From positions 248,001 through 312,000 of the forward strand of contig NZ_CP060402.1 of assembly GCF_015040615.1 (NCBI RefSeq): DNA of 64,000 nt, read 5' to 3'. A program made the position numbers and the translations under genes. Shown here piece by piece: positions 33,411 to 44,623 of the stretch; within the stretch, counting starts at the first letter, position 1, and each line of letters starts with the position of its first letter. The DNA comes from Microbacterium sp. YJN-G. Its GTDB lineage: Bacteria; Actinomycetota; Actinomycetes; Actinomycetales; Microbacteriaceae. The notes under the pieces were generated by a model. It had not been told where the DNA came from. It ran no database searches and was given only the letters and a program-made list of their open reading frames with translations.

Positions 33411-34007
33411 CTACCTGCGGCCGCCGAACAGGCCGCCCAGGATGTCTCCGATGCCGCCGCCCTGGCTGCCCTTGCCGCCGGTGCCGCCGCCGAGCAGGCC
33501 GCCGAGACCACCGAGGATGTCGCCCAGGCCGCCGCCCTGGCCGGCCTGGCCACCCGAGCCGCCGCCCAGCAGTCCGCCGAGCACGTCTCCGATGCCGCCG
33601 CCGGCCCCGCCGCCCTTGCCCTTGGTCACGTTGGCGATCAGGCCCATCACGATCGGTGCGAGGATCGGCAGCAGCTTGCCGAAGTCGATGCCGCCGGCGG
33701 TCTTCTCGGACTTGGTCAGGTTCTCGGCGACCTCATCCTTCTTGTCGCCGAACACGTGCTTGACGATCTTGTCGCCGTCGGCCTGATCCACCTCATCGAC
33801 CTTCGAGGCGCCCGTGAAGCCGTCGTGGCGGTTCAGCGCCTGCTCGATCGCCGAGGAGCCCTCGTCGGTCTCGGCGTTCTTGGCGAGTCCGCCCAGAAGG
33901 GCCGCACTGCCCTCCTGCACCGCCTGACGGGCGACATCGGGGCTGACGCCGAACTTCTCGGCGATGTCGTCGACCGGCACCTGCTTGAGGATCTCGTCGA
34001 GGTTCAT
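33411..34007 (-). CDS. DUF937 protein with glycine-rich repeats
   Basis: The 198-residue protein starts MNLDEILKQVPVDDIAEKFG and has the DUF937 core (VQEGSAALLGGLAKNAETD, HVFGDKKDEVAENLTKSEK). The C-terminal 70 residues carry three glycine-rich units of the type GGGIGDVLGGLLGGG. The hydrophobic LLPILAPIVMGLIANV segment is part of the domain. Function is unknown. It sits, reversed, between tilS and hpt. Confidence 0.85.
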   Translation of the reverse strand: MNLDEILKQVPVDDIAEKFGVSPDVARQAVQEGSAALLGGLAKNAETDEGSSAIEQALNRHDGFTGASKVDEVDQADGDKIVKHVFGDKKDEVAENLTKSEKTAGGIDFGKLLPILAPIVMGLIANVTKGKGGGAGGGIGDVLGGLLGGGSGGQAGQGGGLGDILGGLGGLLGGGTGGKGSQGGGIGDILGGLFGGRR

Positions 34008-34068
34008 GTCTTCCTTCCCCGCGGACGGGCGCCCGCTTCACCGCTCACAGTAGTGCTGCGCCGGGCCG

Positions 34069-34088
34069 CATGGGGATCTCTCCCCATG
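34069..34088. promoter_or_regulatory. Perfect palindrome between the DUF937 and hpt genes
   Basis: CATGGGGA and TCCCCATG are perfect arms around TCTC, 61 bp before the DUF937 start. The 265-bp gap between these divergent genes otherwise holds only the hpt promoter hexamer. It may bind a dimeric regulator. Confidence 0.45.
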
Positions 34089-34272
34089 TCGGCTCCGATC
34101 GAACCGTCCTATGGTCGAGAGCAGGAGGGTACTCCGACGGAACCGGCTGCCCCGGGGGGAGCGGTCCGGTCCACTGCCGTGGATGCCGAGCCCCGCCTGA
34201 ACCGGATCACCGGGATCCCGGGCCCTGGCTGCGGCATCCACGGCGTTGCAGGCGGTCGCCTAAACTCGTTGC

Positions 34273-34824
<552 letters not shown>

Positions 34825-34836
34825 CCCCGCCCCTCC

Positions 34837-34899
34837 CGTCTATATGTCACGAAGTACCGGAATCGGATGCGGATTCCGGTACTTCGTGACATATAGACG
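34837..34899. terminator. Perfect 28-bp hairpin between hpt and ftsH
   Basis: The arms at 34837-34864 and 34872-34899 are perfectly complementary around a seven-base loop. The left arm starts CGTCTATATGTCACGAAGTA. It is AT-richer than the surrounding DNA. It probably terminates hpt, but a dispersed-repeat or protein-binding origin is possible given its length. Confidence 0.7.
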
Positions 34900-34998
34900 C
34901 GGGAGGAGGCGCGGGGAGGGGGCAGGGGAGGGGCGGGGGTACGCCGTCGGTGAACGCACAGCGGGCCCCTCAGCACCGAGCGGTACGCTGAACGAATC

Positions 34999-37002
<2,004 letters not shown>

Positions 37003-37003
37003 C

Positions 37004-37624
37004 GTGTCCGTCGACAGGGCGCGTGTCGAGCGGCTCACCCGTGAGCTGCTCGAGGCCATCGGCGAGGATCCCGACCGTCCGGGGCTGAAGCAGACCCCGG
37101 CGCGGATGGCGGAGTTGTACGCCGAGTTCTTCGGCGGACTCAGCGAAGACCCGGCATCCCACCTCGAGCGCACCATCAGCGTGTCACGCGGGCCCGCCCC
37201 CGACACGCTTCCGTCCGGTGCGGTGCTGCTGCGCGACATCCGGTTCCGCTCGGTCTGCGAGCATCATCTGCTGCCGTTCGCCGGGGTCGCGCACATCGCC
37301 TATCTGCCGGGCGAGCAGGTCGTCGGCCTCGGCGCCCTGGTCAAGGTCGTCGAGACCCTCGCGACCCGGCCGCAGGTGCAGGAGCGCCTCGGTGAGCAGA
37401 TCGCCGACGTCATCGCCGAGAACCTCGATACGCGGGGCGTGCTCGTCGTGCTCGACGCCAAGCACGGCTGCGTGACCTTGCGCGGCGGGCGGCAGCCCGA
37501 ATCCACCACGGTGACCATCGCCGCACGGGGCGAGTTCACCGATCCGATCGCGCGGGCCGAGCTGATCTCGCTGATCGGCTCGGGAGCCGTCGCACGCGCC
37601 CCACTCACGGAGCACACGGAATGA
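37004..37624 (+). CDS. folE: GTP cyclohydrolase I
   Basis: GTG 37004 lies one base after the ftsH stop, so translation is coupled; the product has 206 residues. It makes dihydroneopterin triphosphate, the first step of folate synthesis. Zinc ligands are in RSVCEHHLLPFAGVAHIAY and AKHGCVTLRGG. GLGALVKVVETLATRPQVQE is conserved. The usual MRG(V/I)RK near the end reads TLRGGRQP here, a mild deviation. It overlaps folP at ATGA. Confidence 0.95.
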   Translation: MSVDRARVERLTRELLEAIGEDPDRPGLKQTPARMAELYAEFFGGLSEDPASHLERTISVSRGPAPDTLPSGAVLLRDIRFRSVCEHHLLPFAGVAHIAYLPGEQVVGLGALVKVVETLATRPQVQERLGEQIADVIAENLDTRGVLVVLDAKHGCVTLRGGRQPESTTVTIAARGEFTDPIARAELISLIGSGAVARAPLTEHTE

Positions 37625-38430
37625 CGCTCATCTGGGGCATCCTCAACATCACCCCCGACTCCTTCAGCGACGGCGGCCGCTACACCGACCCCGCCACGGC
37701 CATCGCCCACGCCCACGAGCTGCGTGCGCAGGGCGCGGCCATCATCGATGTCGGCGGCGAGTCGACCCGCCCCGGGTCGGTGCGGGTGGATCCGGCCGTC
37801 GAGCAGGCCCGCGTGGTGCCCATCATCGAGGCGCTGACGGATGCCGGCATCGCGACCTCCATCGACACGCTCAACGCGTCGACTGCGGTGGCGGCGGTGC
37901 GCGCCGGCACCCGGATCGTCAACGACGTGTCCGGTGGCCTCGCCGACGAGCGGATGCTGCCGGCGGTGGCCGAGCTCGACGCCGACATCGCGATCGGCCA
38001 CTGGCGGGGGCCATCGGATGACATGTACGCCCGCGCGCAGTACGCACGGGCGGCCCGCGAAGTGGCATCCGAACTGCGCGATCGCGTGTCGGCCGCGGCG
38101 GTCGCGGGCATCGCACCCGACCGCATCATCGTCGACCCGGGCATCGGGTTCGCGAAGACGGCCGAGCAGAACTGGGAGGTGCTGCGCGGCACCGACGAGA
38201 TCGCCGCGCTCGGCCACCGGGTGCTCATCGGCACCTCGCGCAAGCGGTTCCTCGTCGACGCGCTCGGCACCGCCGCCCCGGATGAGCAGCCGACGATCCC
38301 CCGTCGCGACCTGGCCACTGCGGTGACCAGCGCGCTCGCGGCGCGCGCCGGCGCGTGGGCCGTGCGAGTGCACGACGTGGCATCGACACGCGATGCGCTG
38401 GCGGTCGTCGGCGCCTGGGACGGAGCCTGA
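37621..38430 (+). CDS. folP: Dihydropteroate synthase
   Basis: The 269-residue TIM-barrel enzyme joins p-aminobenzoate to the pterin pyrophosphate and is the sulfonamide target. Signatures are LNITPDSFSDGGRY, IIDVGGESTRPGS, RIVNDVSGG and IIVDPGIGFAKT. The C-terminal GTSRKRFL and VRVHDV segments bind substrate phosphate. It overlaps folE by four bases. Confidence 0.96.
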   Translation: MTLIWGILNITPDSFSDGGRYTDPATAIAHAHELRAQGAAIIDVGGESTRPGSVRVDPAVEQARVVPIIEALTDAGIATSIDTLNASTAVAAVRAGTRIVNDVSGGLADERMLPAVAELDADIAIGHWRGPSDDMYARAQYARAAREVASELRDRVSAAAVAGIAPDRIIVDPGIGFAKTAEQNWEVLRGTDEIAALGHRVLIGTSRKRFLVDALGTAAPDEQPTIPRRDLATAVTSALAARAGAWAVRVHDVASTRDALAVVGAWDGA

Positions 38431-38431
38431 C

Positions 38432-38830
38432 ATGGATGCCGCTGACGCGACCGCTTCGGACGCCGCCCCGCTCGACGAGATCGCCCTGTCGGGGCTGACC
38501 GTGTTCGGCCACCACGGCGTCTTCGACTTCGAGCGCCGGGATGGCCAGGAGTTCACGATCGACCTGCGGCTCGCGCTGCCGCTGCACCAGGCGGCATCCT
38601 CCGACGACGTCACCGACACCGTGCACTACGGCGAGCTCGCCGACCGGGTCGCGGCGATCGTCGCCGGCGAACCGGTGAACCTCATCGAGACGCTCGCCGA
38701 GCGCATCGCGGATGCCGTGCTCGCAGACGACCGCGTGCGGAGGGTGAGCGTCACCGTGCACAAGCCGCACGCGCCGATCGCGCAGACCTTCTCGGATGTC
38801 GCCGTCACCGTGCACCGGGAGCGCGACTGA
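38432..38830 (+). CDS. folB: Dihydroneopterin aldolase
   Basis: The 132-residue enzyme cleaves dihydroneopterin to hydroxymethyl-dihydropterin. LSGLTVFGHHGVFDFERRDGQ, then DTVHYGELA and NLIETLAERIADAVL are typical; the catalytic lysine is in VTVHKPHAPI. The first 15 residues are a variable extension. It starts one base after the folP stop. Confidence 0.95.
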   Translation: MDAADATASDAAPLDEIALSGLTVFGHHGVFDFERRDGQEFTIDLRLALPLHQAASSDDVTDTVHYGELADRVAAIVAGEPVNLIETLAERIADAVLADDRVRRVSVTVHKPHAPIAQTFSDVAVTVHRERD

Positions 38831-39366
38831 TGGACCGCCGGCTGACGCATCTGCCCCCACCACCCGACCCGCGGCCGGGGCGCGACCCGCAGGTCGCCGT
38901 CATCGCCCTCGGGTCGAACGAGGGCGACCGTGGTGAGATGCTCCGCGCCGCGGCGGAACGCCTGCGCCGGCTGCCTCTGGTCGACGAGCTGGTCATGTCG
39001 GAGCCCCTCGAGACCGTCGCGGTCAAGCCCGACGGGCCCGACCCCGACGCGCCGCCGTATCTGAACGCCGTCGCGCTGCTGACCACACGCCTGGCCCCGC
39101 AGGTGCTGCTGGGCATGCTGCACGCGGTCGAGGAGGAGCAGGGCCGGGTGCGGCTGGAGCGGTGGGGCGACCGCACGCTGGATCTCGACCTGATCGCCTA
39201 CGGCGATTTCCGCAGTAACGCCGAGCACCTGCGAGTGCCGCATCCGCGTGCGGCGGAGCGGCTGTTCGTGCTGGAGCCGTGGTTGAGCATCGACCCGGAT
39301 GCCGTGCTGCCGGGCGTCGGACGGGTCGACGACCTCGTGCGCGCGCTGAAGGCGGAGGAGTGGTGA
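38830..39366 (+). CDS. folK: 6-hydroxymethyl-7,8-dihydropterin pyrophosphokinase
   Basis: The 178-residue kinase transfers pyrophosphate from ATP to the pterin. Motifs are VAVIALGSNEGDRGEML, PPYLNAVALLTTRL and RWGDRTLDLDLIAYGD, plus the late VPHPRAAERLFVLEPW. It starts on the last base of folB's stop codon and overlaps the next gene (GTGA), so the block is one operon. Confidence 0.96.
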   Translation: MDRRLTHLPPPPDPRPGRDPQVAVIALGSNEGDRGEMLRAAAERLRRLPLVDELVMSEPLETVAVKPDGPDPDAPPYLNAVALLTTRLAPQVLLGMLHAVEEEQGRVRLERWGDRTLDLDLIAYGDFRSNAEHLRVPHPRAAERLFVLEPWLSIDPDAVLPGVGRVDDLVRALKAEEW

Positions 39367-39827
39367 AGCGGACCTCTCCGGGCGTGCTGGTGGTCCTCGC
39401 GCTGCTGTCGGCGGGGGCGGGCTACGGCTTCGACCATCTGCTCACCGCCACCGGGCGCGCCACGTTCACCCCGTCGATCCTGCTGCCGGTGCTGCTGCTC
39501 CTGCTCGCGGCCGCGACGCTCGCTCTGGCCTGGCCCGTGCGCCGCAGTGTGCGTGGCGGCAGGCGCATCGACCCGTTCCGGGCGCTGCGCGCCTCGACCC
39601 TGGCGCGCGCCTCGAGCCTGCTCGGCGCGATCCTCGCCGGCTTCGGTGCGGGACTCCTGATCTTCCTCTCGACGCGACCCGTGCCCGCGCCGGTAGGGTC
39701 GACTGTGGCGATGGCGGCTCTCATCGTCGGCGCACTGGTGCTGACCGGGGCCGCGCTCGCCGCCGAACAGTTCTGCACGCTGCCGAAGGATCCTGATGAC
39801 CGAGAGCTCGACGAACCCGCCCCGTGA
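39363..39827 (+). CDS. DUF3180 membrane protein
   Basis: GTG 39363 overlaps the folK stop; the product has 154 residues with four hydrophobic segments (VLVVLALLSAGAGYGF, ILLPVLLLLLAAATLAL, SSLLGAILAGFGAGLLIFL, VAMAALIVGALVLTGAAL). DUF3180 proteins sit after folK in many Actinobacteria, for example M. tuberculosis Rv3605c. Function is unknown. It overlaps the next gene by 32 bases. Confidence 0.85.
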   Translation: MKRTSPGVLVVLALLSAGAGYGFDHLLTATGRATFTPSILLPVLLLLLAAATLALAWPVRRSVRGGRRIDPFRALRASTLARASSLLGAILAGFGAGLLIFLSTRPVPAPVGSTVAMAALIVGALVLTGAALAAEQFCTLPKDPDDRELDEPAP

Positions 39828-40551
39828 CCCGAACAGCTTCGACGGCGCATCCCAAGCTCCCGAGCCCGTCGACGCACCACCGACCGTGCCTGCTCCTCCC
39901 GCGCCGCCTGCGCCTCCGGCGGCGGCTCCCGCCACCCCGCCTGCGCCCCCGGCCACCCCGCCTGCGCCTCCCGCCACCCCGCCGGCTCCGGCTGCGCCGA
40001 CGGCATCCGGTCCTGTCGCGCCCCCGGCGCTCGATGACGGCACCTATGAGCAGCTGCGCACACCGCGCAACCCCGCGGCCCTCGCGCTCGACGGCGTCTG
40101 GCACCAGATCTCGCCTCGCTATGTCGCCTCGCAGTTCGTGCAGAACGCGATCTTCATCGCGATCGTCGTCGCCGCCGCGTTCGTGATCGGCCTCGTCCTC
40201 GAGCAGACCTGGGTGTGGGTGCCGGCTGCCGTCGTCATCGCGATCACGGTCATCACGCTGATCGTCCTGCCCCGGCAGGCGAAGGCGCTCGGCTACATGC
40301 TGCGCGACGACGACGTCGTCTTCCGCAAGGGCATCCTGTGGCAGCGCATGGTCGCCGTGCCCTACGGACGCATGCAGCTCGTCGACATCACCCAGGGCCC
40401 GCTCGACCGGGCGTTCGGCGTCTCACAGCTGAAGATGGTGACCGCAGCGGCGACGACCGGGGTGCAGATCCCCGGCCTGACGCAGGGCGCCGCCGAGGCG
40501 CTGCGCGACACGCTCATCGAGGTCGCCGAGACCCGCCGGACCGGCCTGTGA
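39796..40551 (+). CDS. Bacterial PH-domain membrane protein (YdbS-like)
   Basis: The 251-residue product opens with about 75 residues rich in Pro and Ala (repeats of APPATPPAP). Two membrane helices follow (FIAIVVAAAFVIGLVL and WVWVPAAVVIAITVITLIVL) and then a bPH2 domain (DDDVVFRKGILWQRMVAVPY, ITQGPLDRAFGVSQLKMVTA). It pairs with the larger PH protein next, like YdbS with YdbT. The Bacillus pair is linked to resistance to certain bacteriocins. Confidence 0.88.
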   Translation: MTESSTNPPRDPNSFDGASQAPEPVDAPPTVPAPPAPPAPPAAAPATPPAPPATPPAPPATPPAPAAPTASGPVAPPALDDGTYEQLRTPRNPAALALDGVWHQISPRYVASQFVQNAIFIAIVVAAAFVIGLVLEQTWVWVPAAVVIAITVITLIVLPRQAKALGYMLRDDDVVFRKGILWQRMVAVPYGRMQLVDITQGPLDRAFGVSQLKMVTAAATTGVQIPGLTQGAAEALRDTLIEVAETRRTGL

Positions 40552-42347
40552 GCACGCCGGACGGCCCTGTGACCCCTTCGGACTGGCGAGCGCCCCAGCC
40601 TCCGATCGCGGGACAGCACACCGCGCCACCGGCACCGGTTCCTCTGCCGCCCGAGGGCGGCGCCTCGTCGCTCGCCGACGGCGAGTGGCACCGGATGCAC
40701 CCCCTGACCCCGCTGTTCAAGGGCGGGCTGGCGCTGATCGTCGTCGCCGGAATCGTGATCTCGAACATGCGCGATCGGGTCATCGCCTGGCTGGTCAGCG
40801 TCTTCGCGCCCGGTGAGGCGCGCTTTTCGGACTTCAATGGCGGCGACCCGGTCGACTGGGTGCTGGCGAACAACATGCTCCTGGGCGCGCTGCTCGGTCT
40901 GCTCGTGCTGGTGATCGTGCTCGTCGGCGCGTTCTGGTTCGTGTGGCGGTTCCAGCAGTTCCGCATCACCGGCGACCACGTCGAGGTGCGCAAGGGCATC
41001 ATCTTCCGCTCGCACCGTCGGGCGCCGCTCGACCGCGTGCAGAGCGTCAACCTCACCCGTCCGTTCCCGGCACGGCTGATCGGCCTGGCCAAGCTCGAGG
41101 TCGTCGGCGCCGGCAACGACGCCAACGTGCCGCTCGAATACCTCGCCACGAGCCGTGCGGAGTCGGTGCGTGCCGACATCCTGCGGCTCGCGTCCGGCGC
41201 GCGGGCCGCCCGCGAGCAGGCCCGCACCGGCATCCCGGCGGCTGCCGGCGGGATCTCCCCGCTGGTCGGCACCGTCAACGCCGGCGTCTCCGACCTCATC
41301 AGCGGTGTCGACCTCGCCGATGTGGTCCCCGAGAGCGTCGTGAAGATCCCCGCCGGGCGCCTGGTGGGCTCGCAGCTGATCCACGCCGTGGCGTGGCTGC
41401 TGTTCTTCGGGATCATCATCGGCGCGGCCATGATCGCCGCCCTCATCAGCGCGGTGCGCGGTGAGGACATCGAGATCGGACTCGTCTCACTGGGCGCGGG
41501 GCTGGGCGTCGGCATCCCGCTCGTGCTGACCTTCATCGCGGTGACCTGGGCGCAGATCTCCAAGTCGCTGCGGTACGCCATCGCGCCGACGCCCGACGGC
41601 GTGCGGATCACCTACGGTCTGCTCACCACCGTCACCGAGACCCTGCCGCCCGGTCGCATCTTCGCCGTCGAGGTGTCGCAGTCGCTGCTGTGGCGGCCGT
41701 TCGGCTGGTGGACGATCAAGATCAACCGGATGAGCGGCAAGAGCGCGTCGCAGCAGTCCGGCAGCGCCCAGCAGTTCAACGTCGTGCTGCCGGTCGGCAA
41801 GCGCGAGGACGTCGAGCGCGTGCTCGCGCTGATCCTGCCGGATGCGCCACAGGCCGACATCCCGCTGGTGTGGGAGCACGGCATCCTCGGCCCGGTCGAG
41901 GGCGACCCGTACCGCACCATCCCGCTGCGCGCCTGGTGGCGCCGCCCGCTGTCGTGGCGGCGCCACGGCTATGCACTCACCGAGTTCGGGGTGCTGCTGC
42001 GCCGCGGGATGCTGTGGCGCAAGCTGGCCGTCTTCCCGCTCGCGCGCCTGCAGGGCGTCTCGATCTCGCAGGGGCCGATCGACCGGCTGCAGCGCGTCGC
42101 CGACGGGCAGGTGCACTCGGTGACCGGCCCGATCTCCGGCGTGCTCGCGGGCCTCGAGCGCGACGACGCGATCGCGCTGGTCGAGGGCGTCAGCCGAGCG
42201 GCAGTGCTCGCCGCTTCGCGCGACCACACGCACCGCTGGGGCGAGCATGCGCCGGGTGTCGTGAATGCTGCTGCTGGTGTCGTGCCTCCTGCGCCGCCTG
42301 TCGTTCCGCCGGCGCCTCCTGCACCGCCCGCGCCGCGGCCGGAGTGA
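40548..42347 (+). CDS. Multi-domain bacterial PH protein (YdbT-like)
   Basis: GTG 40548 overlaps the preceding stop; the product has 599 residues. After a Pro-rich start, membrane pairs alternate with three bPH2 domains, each with an R-x-x-(P/A)-x-x-R-(V/I/L)-Q/F-type turn (RRAPLDRVQSVNLTRPFPAR; LPPGRIFAVEVSQSLLWRPF; FPLARLQGVSISQGPIDRLQ). The end is a Pro/Ala tail. It matches YdbT-type proteins of unknown biochemical function. Confidence 0.88.
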   Translation: MSTPDGPVTPSDWRAPQPPIAGQHTAPPAPVPLPPEGGASSLADGEWHRMHPLTPLFKGGLALIVVAGIVISNMRDRVIAWLVSVFAPGEARFSDFNGGDPVDWVLANNMLLGALLGLLVLVIVLVGAFWFVWRFQQFRITGDHVEVRKGIIFRSHRRAPLDRVQSVNLTRPFPARLIGLAKLEVVGAGNDANVPLEYLATSRAESVRADILRLASGARAAREQARTGIPAAAGGISPLVGTVNAGVSDLISGVDLADVVPESVVKIPAGRLVGSQLIHAVAWLLFFGIIIGAAMIAALISAVRGEDIEIGLVSLGAGLGVGIPLVLTFIAVTWAQISKSLRYAIAPTPDGVRITYGLLTTVTETLPPGRIFAVEVSQSLLWRPFGWWTIKINRMSGKSASQQSGSAQQFNVVLPVGKREDVERVLALILPDAPQADIPLVWEHGILGPVEGDPYRTIPLRAWWRRPLSWRRHGYALTEFGVLLRRGMLWRKLAVFPLARLQGVSISQGPIDRLQRVADGQVHSVTGPISGVLAGLERDDAIALVEGVSRAAVLAASRDHTHRWGEHAPGVVNAAAGVVPPAPPVVPPAPPAPPAPRPE

Positions 42348-42351
42348 CGAC

Positions 42352-43056
42352 ATGAACCGCGACGGACGTCTCGGCATCGGCATCATCGGTGCCGGCCGGG
42401 TGGGCCCGGTGGTCGGCGCCGCGCTCGCCGGAGCCGGCCATGCCGTCACCGGCATCACCTCGGGATCGGATGACGACAGGGCGGCCGCCGTGCTGCCCGG
42501 GGCGCCCGTGCTGGATGCGCTGGAGGTCGTCCGGCGCAGCGAGCTGGTGATCATCGCGGTGCCGCATGACGAGCTGCCGGGCCTGATCGCCGGCATCGCC
42601 GAGGTCGGCGGCTGGCAGATGGGCCAGCTCGTGCTGCACACGGATGCTGCCTACGGCATCGAGGTGCTCCGCCCGGCCGCCGAACGCGGAGCCATCCCGC
42701 TGGCTGTGCATCCGGCCATCGCCTTCACCGGGACCACGATCGACCTGCGACAGCTGCAGGCCGCGTTCGCCGCGGTCACCGCTCCCGCCGCCGTGCTGCC
42801 GATCGCGCAGGCGCTCGCCGTGGAGATGGGATGTGAGCCGGTGGTGATCGCCGAGCAGGATCGCGCCGCGTACGGCGAGGCCATCGCCACGGCATCCGAG
42901 TTCTCGCGCTCCATCGTCGGCCAGGCGACCTCGCTGCTGCGCGGGGTCGGCGTCGAGAACCCCGGCGGCTACCTGTCGGCGCTGGTGTCGTCGACGGTCG
43001 AGCAGGCGCTGCGCGAAGCATCCGGCCCCGCCGATCCGCCGCTCCCGCTGATCTGA
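42352..43056 (+). CDS. Rossmann-like/DUF2520 oxidoreductase
   Basis: ATG 42352 lies five bases after the PH gene stop; the product has 234 residues. The N-terminal NAD(P) domain has IGIIGAGRVGPVVGAALAGAG. The C-terminal half is DUF2520 (VHPAIAFTGTTIDLRQLQ, ATASEFSRSIVGQATSLLRG). In many Actinobacteria the next genes are panC and panD, so a link to pantothenate synthesis has been suggested. Here the next genes are metal-related instead. Confidence 0.88.
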   Translation: MNRDGRLGIGIIGAGRVGPVVGAALAGAGHAVTGITSGSDDDRAAAVLPGAPVLDALEVVRRSELVIIAVPHDELPGLIAGIAEVGGWQMGQLVLHTDAAYGIEVLRPAAERGAIPLAVHPAIAFTGTTIDLRQLQAAFAAVTAPAAVLPIAQALAVEMGCEPVVIAEQDRAAYGEAIATASEFSRSIVGQATSLLRGVGVENPGGYLSALVSSTVEQALREASGPADPPLPLI

Positions 43057-43077
43057 CGCCGGCGTTGCTCCCCTCCC

Positions 43078-43193
43078 GCGCGGATGCTTTTCGCAGGTGC
43101 GGAAGCGTGCGCAGCGACGTTCTTCATCCGCCGCTCCGCGGCGCGGATGCTTTTCGCACGCGCGAAGGCTGTCCGGCCGACGTTTTCCATCCG
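43078..43193. repeat. Two imperfect direct repeats at the edge of the metal-resistance group
   Basis: GCGCGGATGCTTTTCGCA begins each unit (43078 and 43140). Each ends with CGACGTT and CATCCG about 50 bases later, and each has short inverted ends (CGGATG, CATCCG). The units are 62 bp apart and lie between the DUF2520 stop and the convergent exporter gene. I see no gene in this gap. Confidence 0.65.
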
Positions 43194-43229
43194 TGGCTCA
43201 CGCGCACCTGCACGACTCGGATCGGGCGT

Positions 43230-44204
43230 TCAGCGGCGCGGCGCGCTCTCCGGAATGATCCGGGGAACGAGCCGGATGCAGATCACCATGACCACGAGCT
43301 CGATGAGCGTCTGAGTGACGACGACGAGTGGAACCAGATCGAAGGCCGGCGGCAGGGTGAGGGCCAGCGGCAGCACGACGAGTGAGTTGCGGGTCGTGCC
43401 GCTGAAGACGACCGCTCGCCTCGCGGGAACTTCCAGCCGCATCAGCGAGCCCGCGAGCAGGCCCACCGGGATCATGACCGCTGCGAAGAGCACGTAGACG
43501 GGGATCGTGAGCAGCAGGCTCGCGATCTGCTGCCTGACGCCGACGATCTGCGACGCGACGACGACTGCGAGGGTGAGCATCATGAGCGGCACCATCGCCG
43601 CCGTTCCCGCCCCGGCGATCGCTCGCCCCGAACGCGTCCGCGCGGCCGCGAGCTGAGTCAGGCCGGCAGTAGCGAGTGGCAGGACGATCAGCAGCACGAA
43701 CGCCTCCACGAACGGCCGCAGATCGAGCGTCTGCACGAACGCGTCACCCGTGAACAGCCACAGGCACAGCGGAAGGAGCAGGATCTGGGCGAGCATGAGC
43801 ATCGGCGTGGCCGCGAGAAGCCGGTCTCGCGCCCCGCCGGCCAGACCGGTGAAAACGATGACGTAGTCGACGCACGGGGTCAGCAGCACGAGGAACACAC
43901 CGACGAGCAGCACCTGATCGTGCGCCACGATGCGTGACAACGCGAGCACCACCACCGGGACGACGATGAAGTTCACCCCGAGGAGCGTCGCGAGGAAGCG
44001 CCAGTCGCGGAAGGCCCTCCGGAGCCGGCCGAACGGCACGCCGAGGAAAGTGACGTAGAGCAGCAGCCCGAGCACGGGAGTGACCGCCGCCCCTGCCGGA
44101 CGGGCCGCGGCAGGGAAGAGCAGCGCTGTCGCGGCGCCCGCGATCAGGGCGAGCAGGTACAGGGCGACCTGGTGTCGTTCCATCCACTCCACGCCCCGAG
44201 CCAT
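43230..44204 (-). CDS. ACR3/BASS-family transporter, putative arsenite exporter
   Basis: ATG 44204 follows GGGAGG; the product has 324 residues and about ten membrane helices. The fold is that of the bile acid:sodium symporter/ACR3 superfamily. A conserved cysteine in the fourth helix region (LLTPCVDYVIVFTGLAGG) matches the cysteine essential in ACR3 arsenite pumps. RNSLVVLPLALTLP is the late motif. Arsenite export is inferred; other oxyanions or organic anions remain possible. It is divergent from the metal-sensing repressor. Confidence 0.8.
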   Translation of the reverse strand: MARGVEWMERHQVALYLLALIAGAATALLFPAAARPAGAAVTPVLGLLLYVTFLGVPFGRLRRAFRDWRFLATLLGVNFIVVPVVVLALSRIVAHDQVLLVGVFLVLLTPCVDYVIVFTGLAGGARDRLLAATPMLMLAQILLLPLCLWLFTGDAFVQTLDLRPFVEAFVLLIVLPLATAGLTQLAAARTRSGRAIAGAGTAAMVPLMMLTLAVVVASQIVGVRQQIASLLLTIPVYVLFAAVMIPVGLLAGSLMRLEVPARRAVVFSGTTRNSLVVLPLALTLPPAFDLVPLVVVTQTLIELVVMVICIRLVPRIIPESAPRR

Positions 44205-44257
44205 ACGACAATCCTCCCAGCCTCGCGATTGTTCATTGATGCCTGTATAGTCATCGT

Positions 44258-44623
44258 GTGCTGACCATTGCTTCCCGCCTCGACGTGATGAACCGACTCG
44301 GTCGTGCCATGGCAGACCCGACGCGCTCGCGGATCCTGATGTCACTGCTCGAGGGGCCGAGCTACCCCGCGGTCCTGTCGCGTGAGCTCGAGCTGTCACG
44401 CTCCAACGTCTCGAACCACCTCACCTGCCTGCGCGACTGCGGCATCGTCGTCGCCGAACCGCAGGGGCGCCAGACGCGCTACGAGATCGCAGACCCCCAC
44501 CTCACCGCGGCGCTGACCGCACTGGTCGACGTCACACTGGCCGTCGATGAGAGCGCCCCGTGCGTCGACCAGGCGTGCAGGGTGCCCGGATGCTGTGGAG
44601 CCGGAGCCGGAGCAATTGCATGA
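44258..44623 (+). CDS. cmtR: CmtR-type ArsR-family metal-sensing repressor
   Basis: The 121-residue winged-helix protein starts MLTIASRLDVMNRLGRAMAD. Its recognition helix SRSNVSNHLTCLRDCGIV contains the Cys-x3-Cys pair (LTCLRDC) that binds Cd(II)/Pb(II) in M. tuberculosis CmtR. The C-terminal cysteines (APCVDQAC, PGCC) supply the remaining ligand. TATAGT ends six bases before the GTG, so it is probably leaderless and self-repressed. It overlaps the transporter gene next. Confidence 0.9.
   Translation: MLTIASRLDVMNRLGRAMADPTRSRILMSLLEGPSYPAVLSRELELSRSNVSNHLTCLRDCGIVVAEPQGRQTRYEIADPHLTAALTALVDVTLAVDESAPCVDQACRVPGCCGAGAGAIA

Noticed and set aside
43065..43385. Frames across the 43.1-kb repeat as a repeat protein
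   Set aside because: They overlap the exporter gene on the other strand, lack a ribosome site and arise from the DNA repeat.
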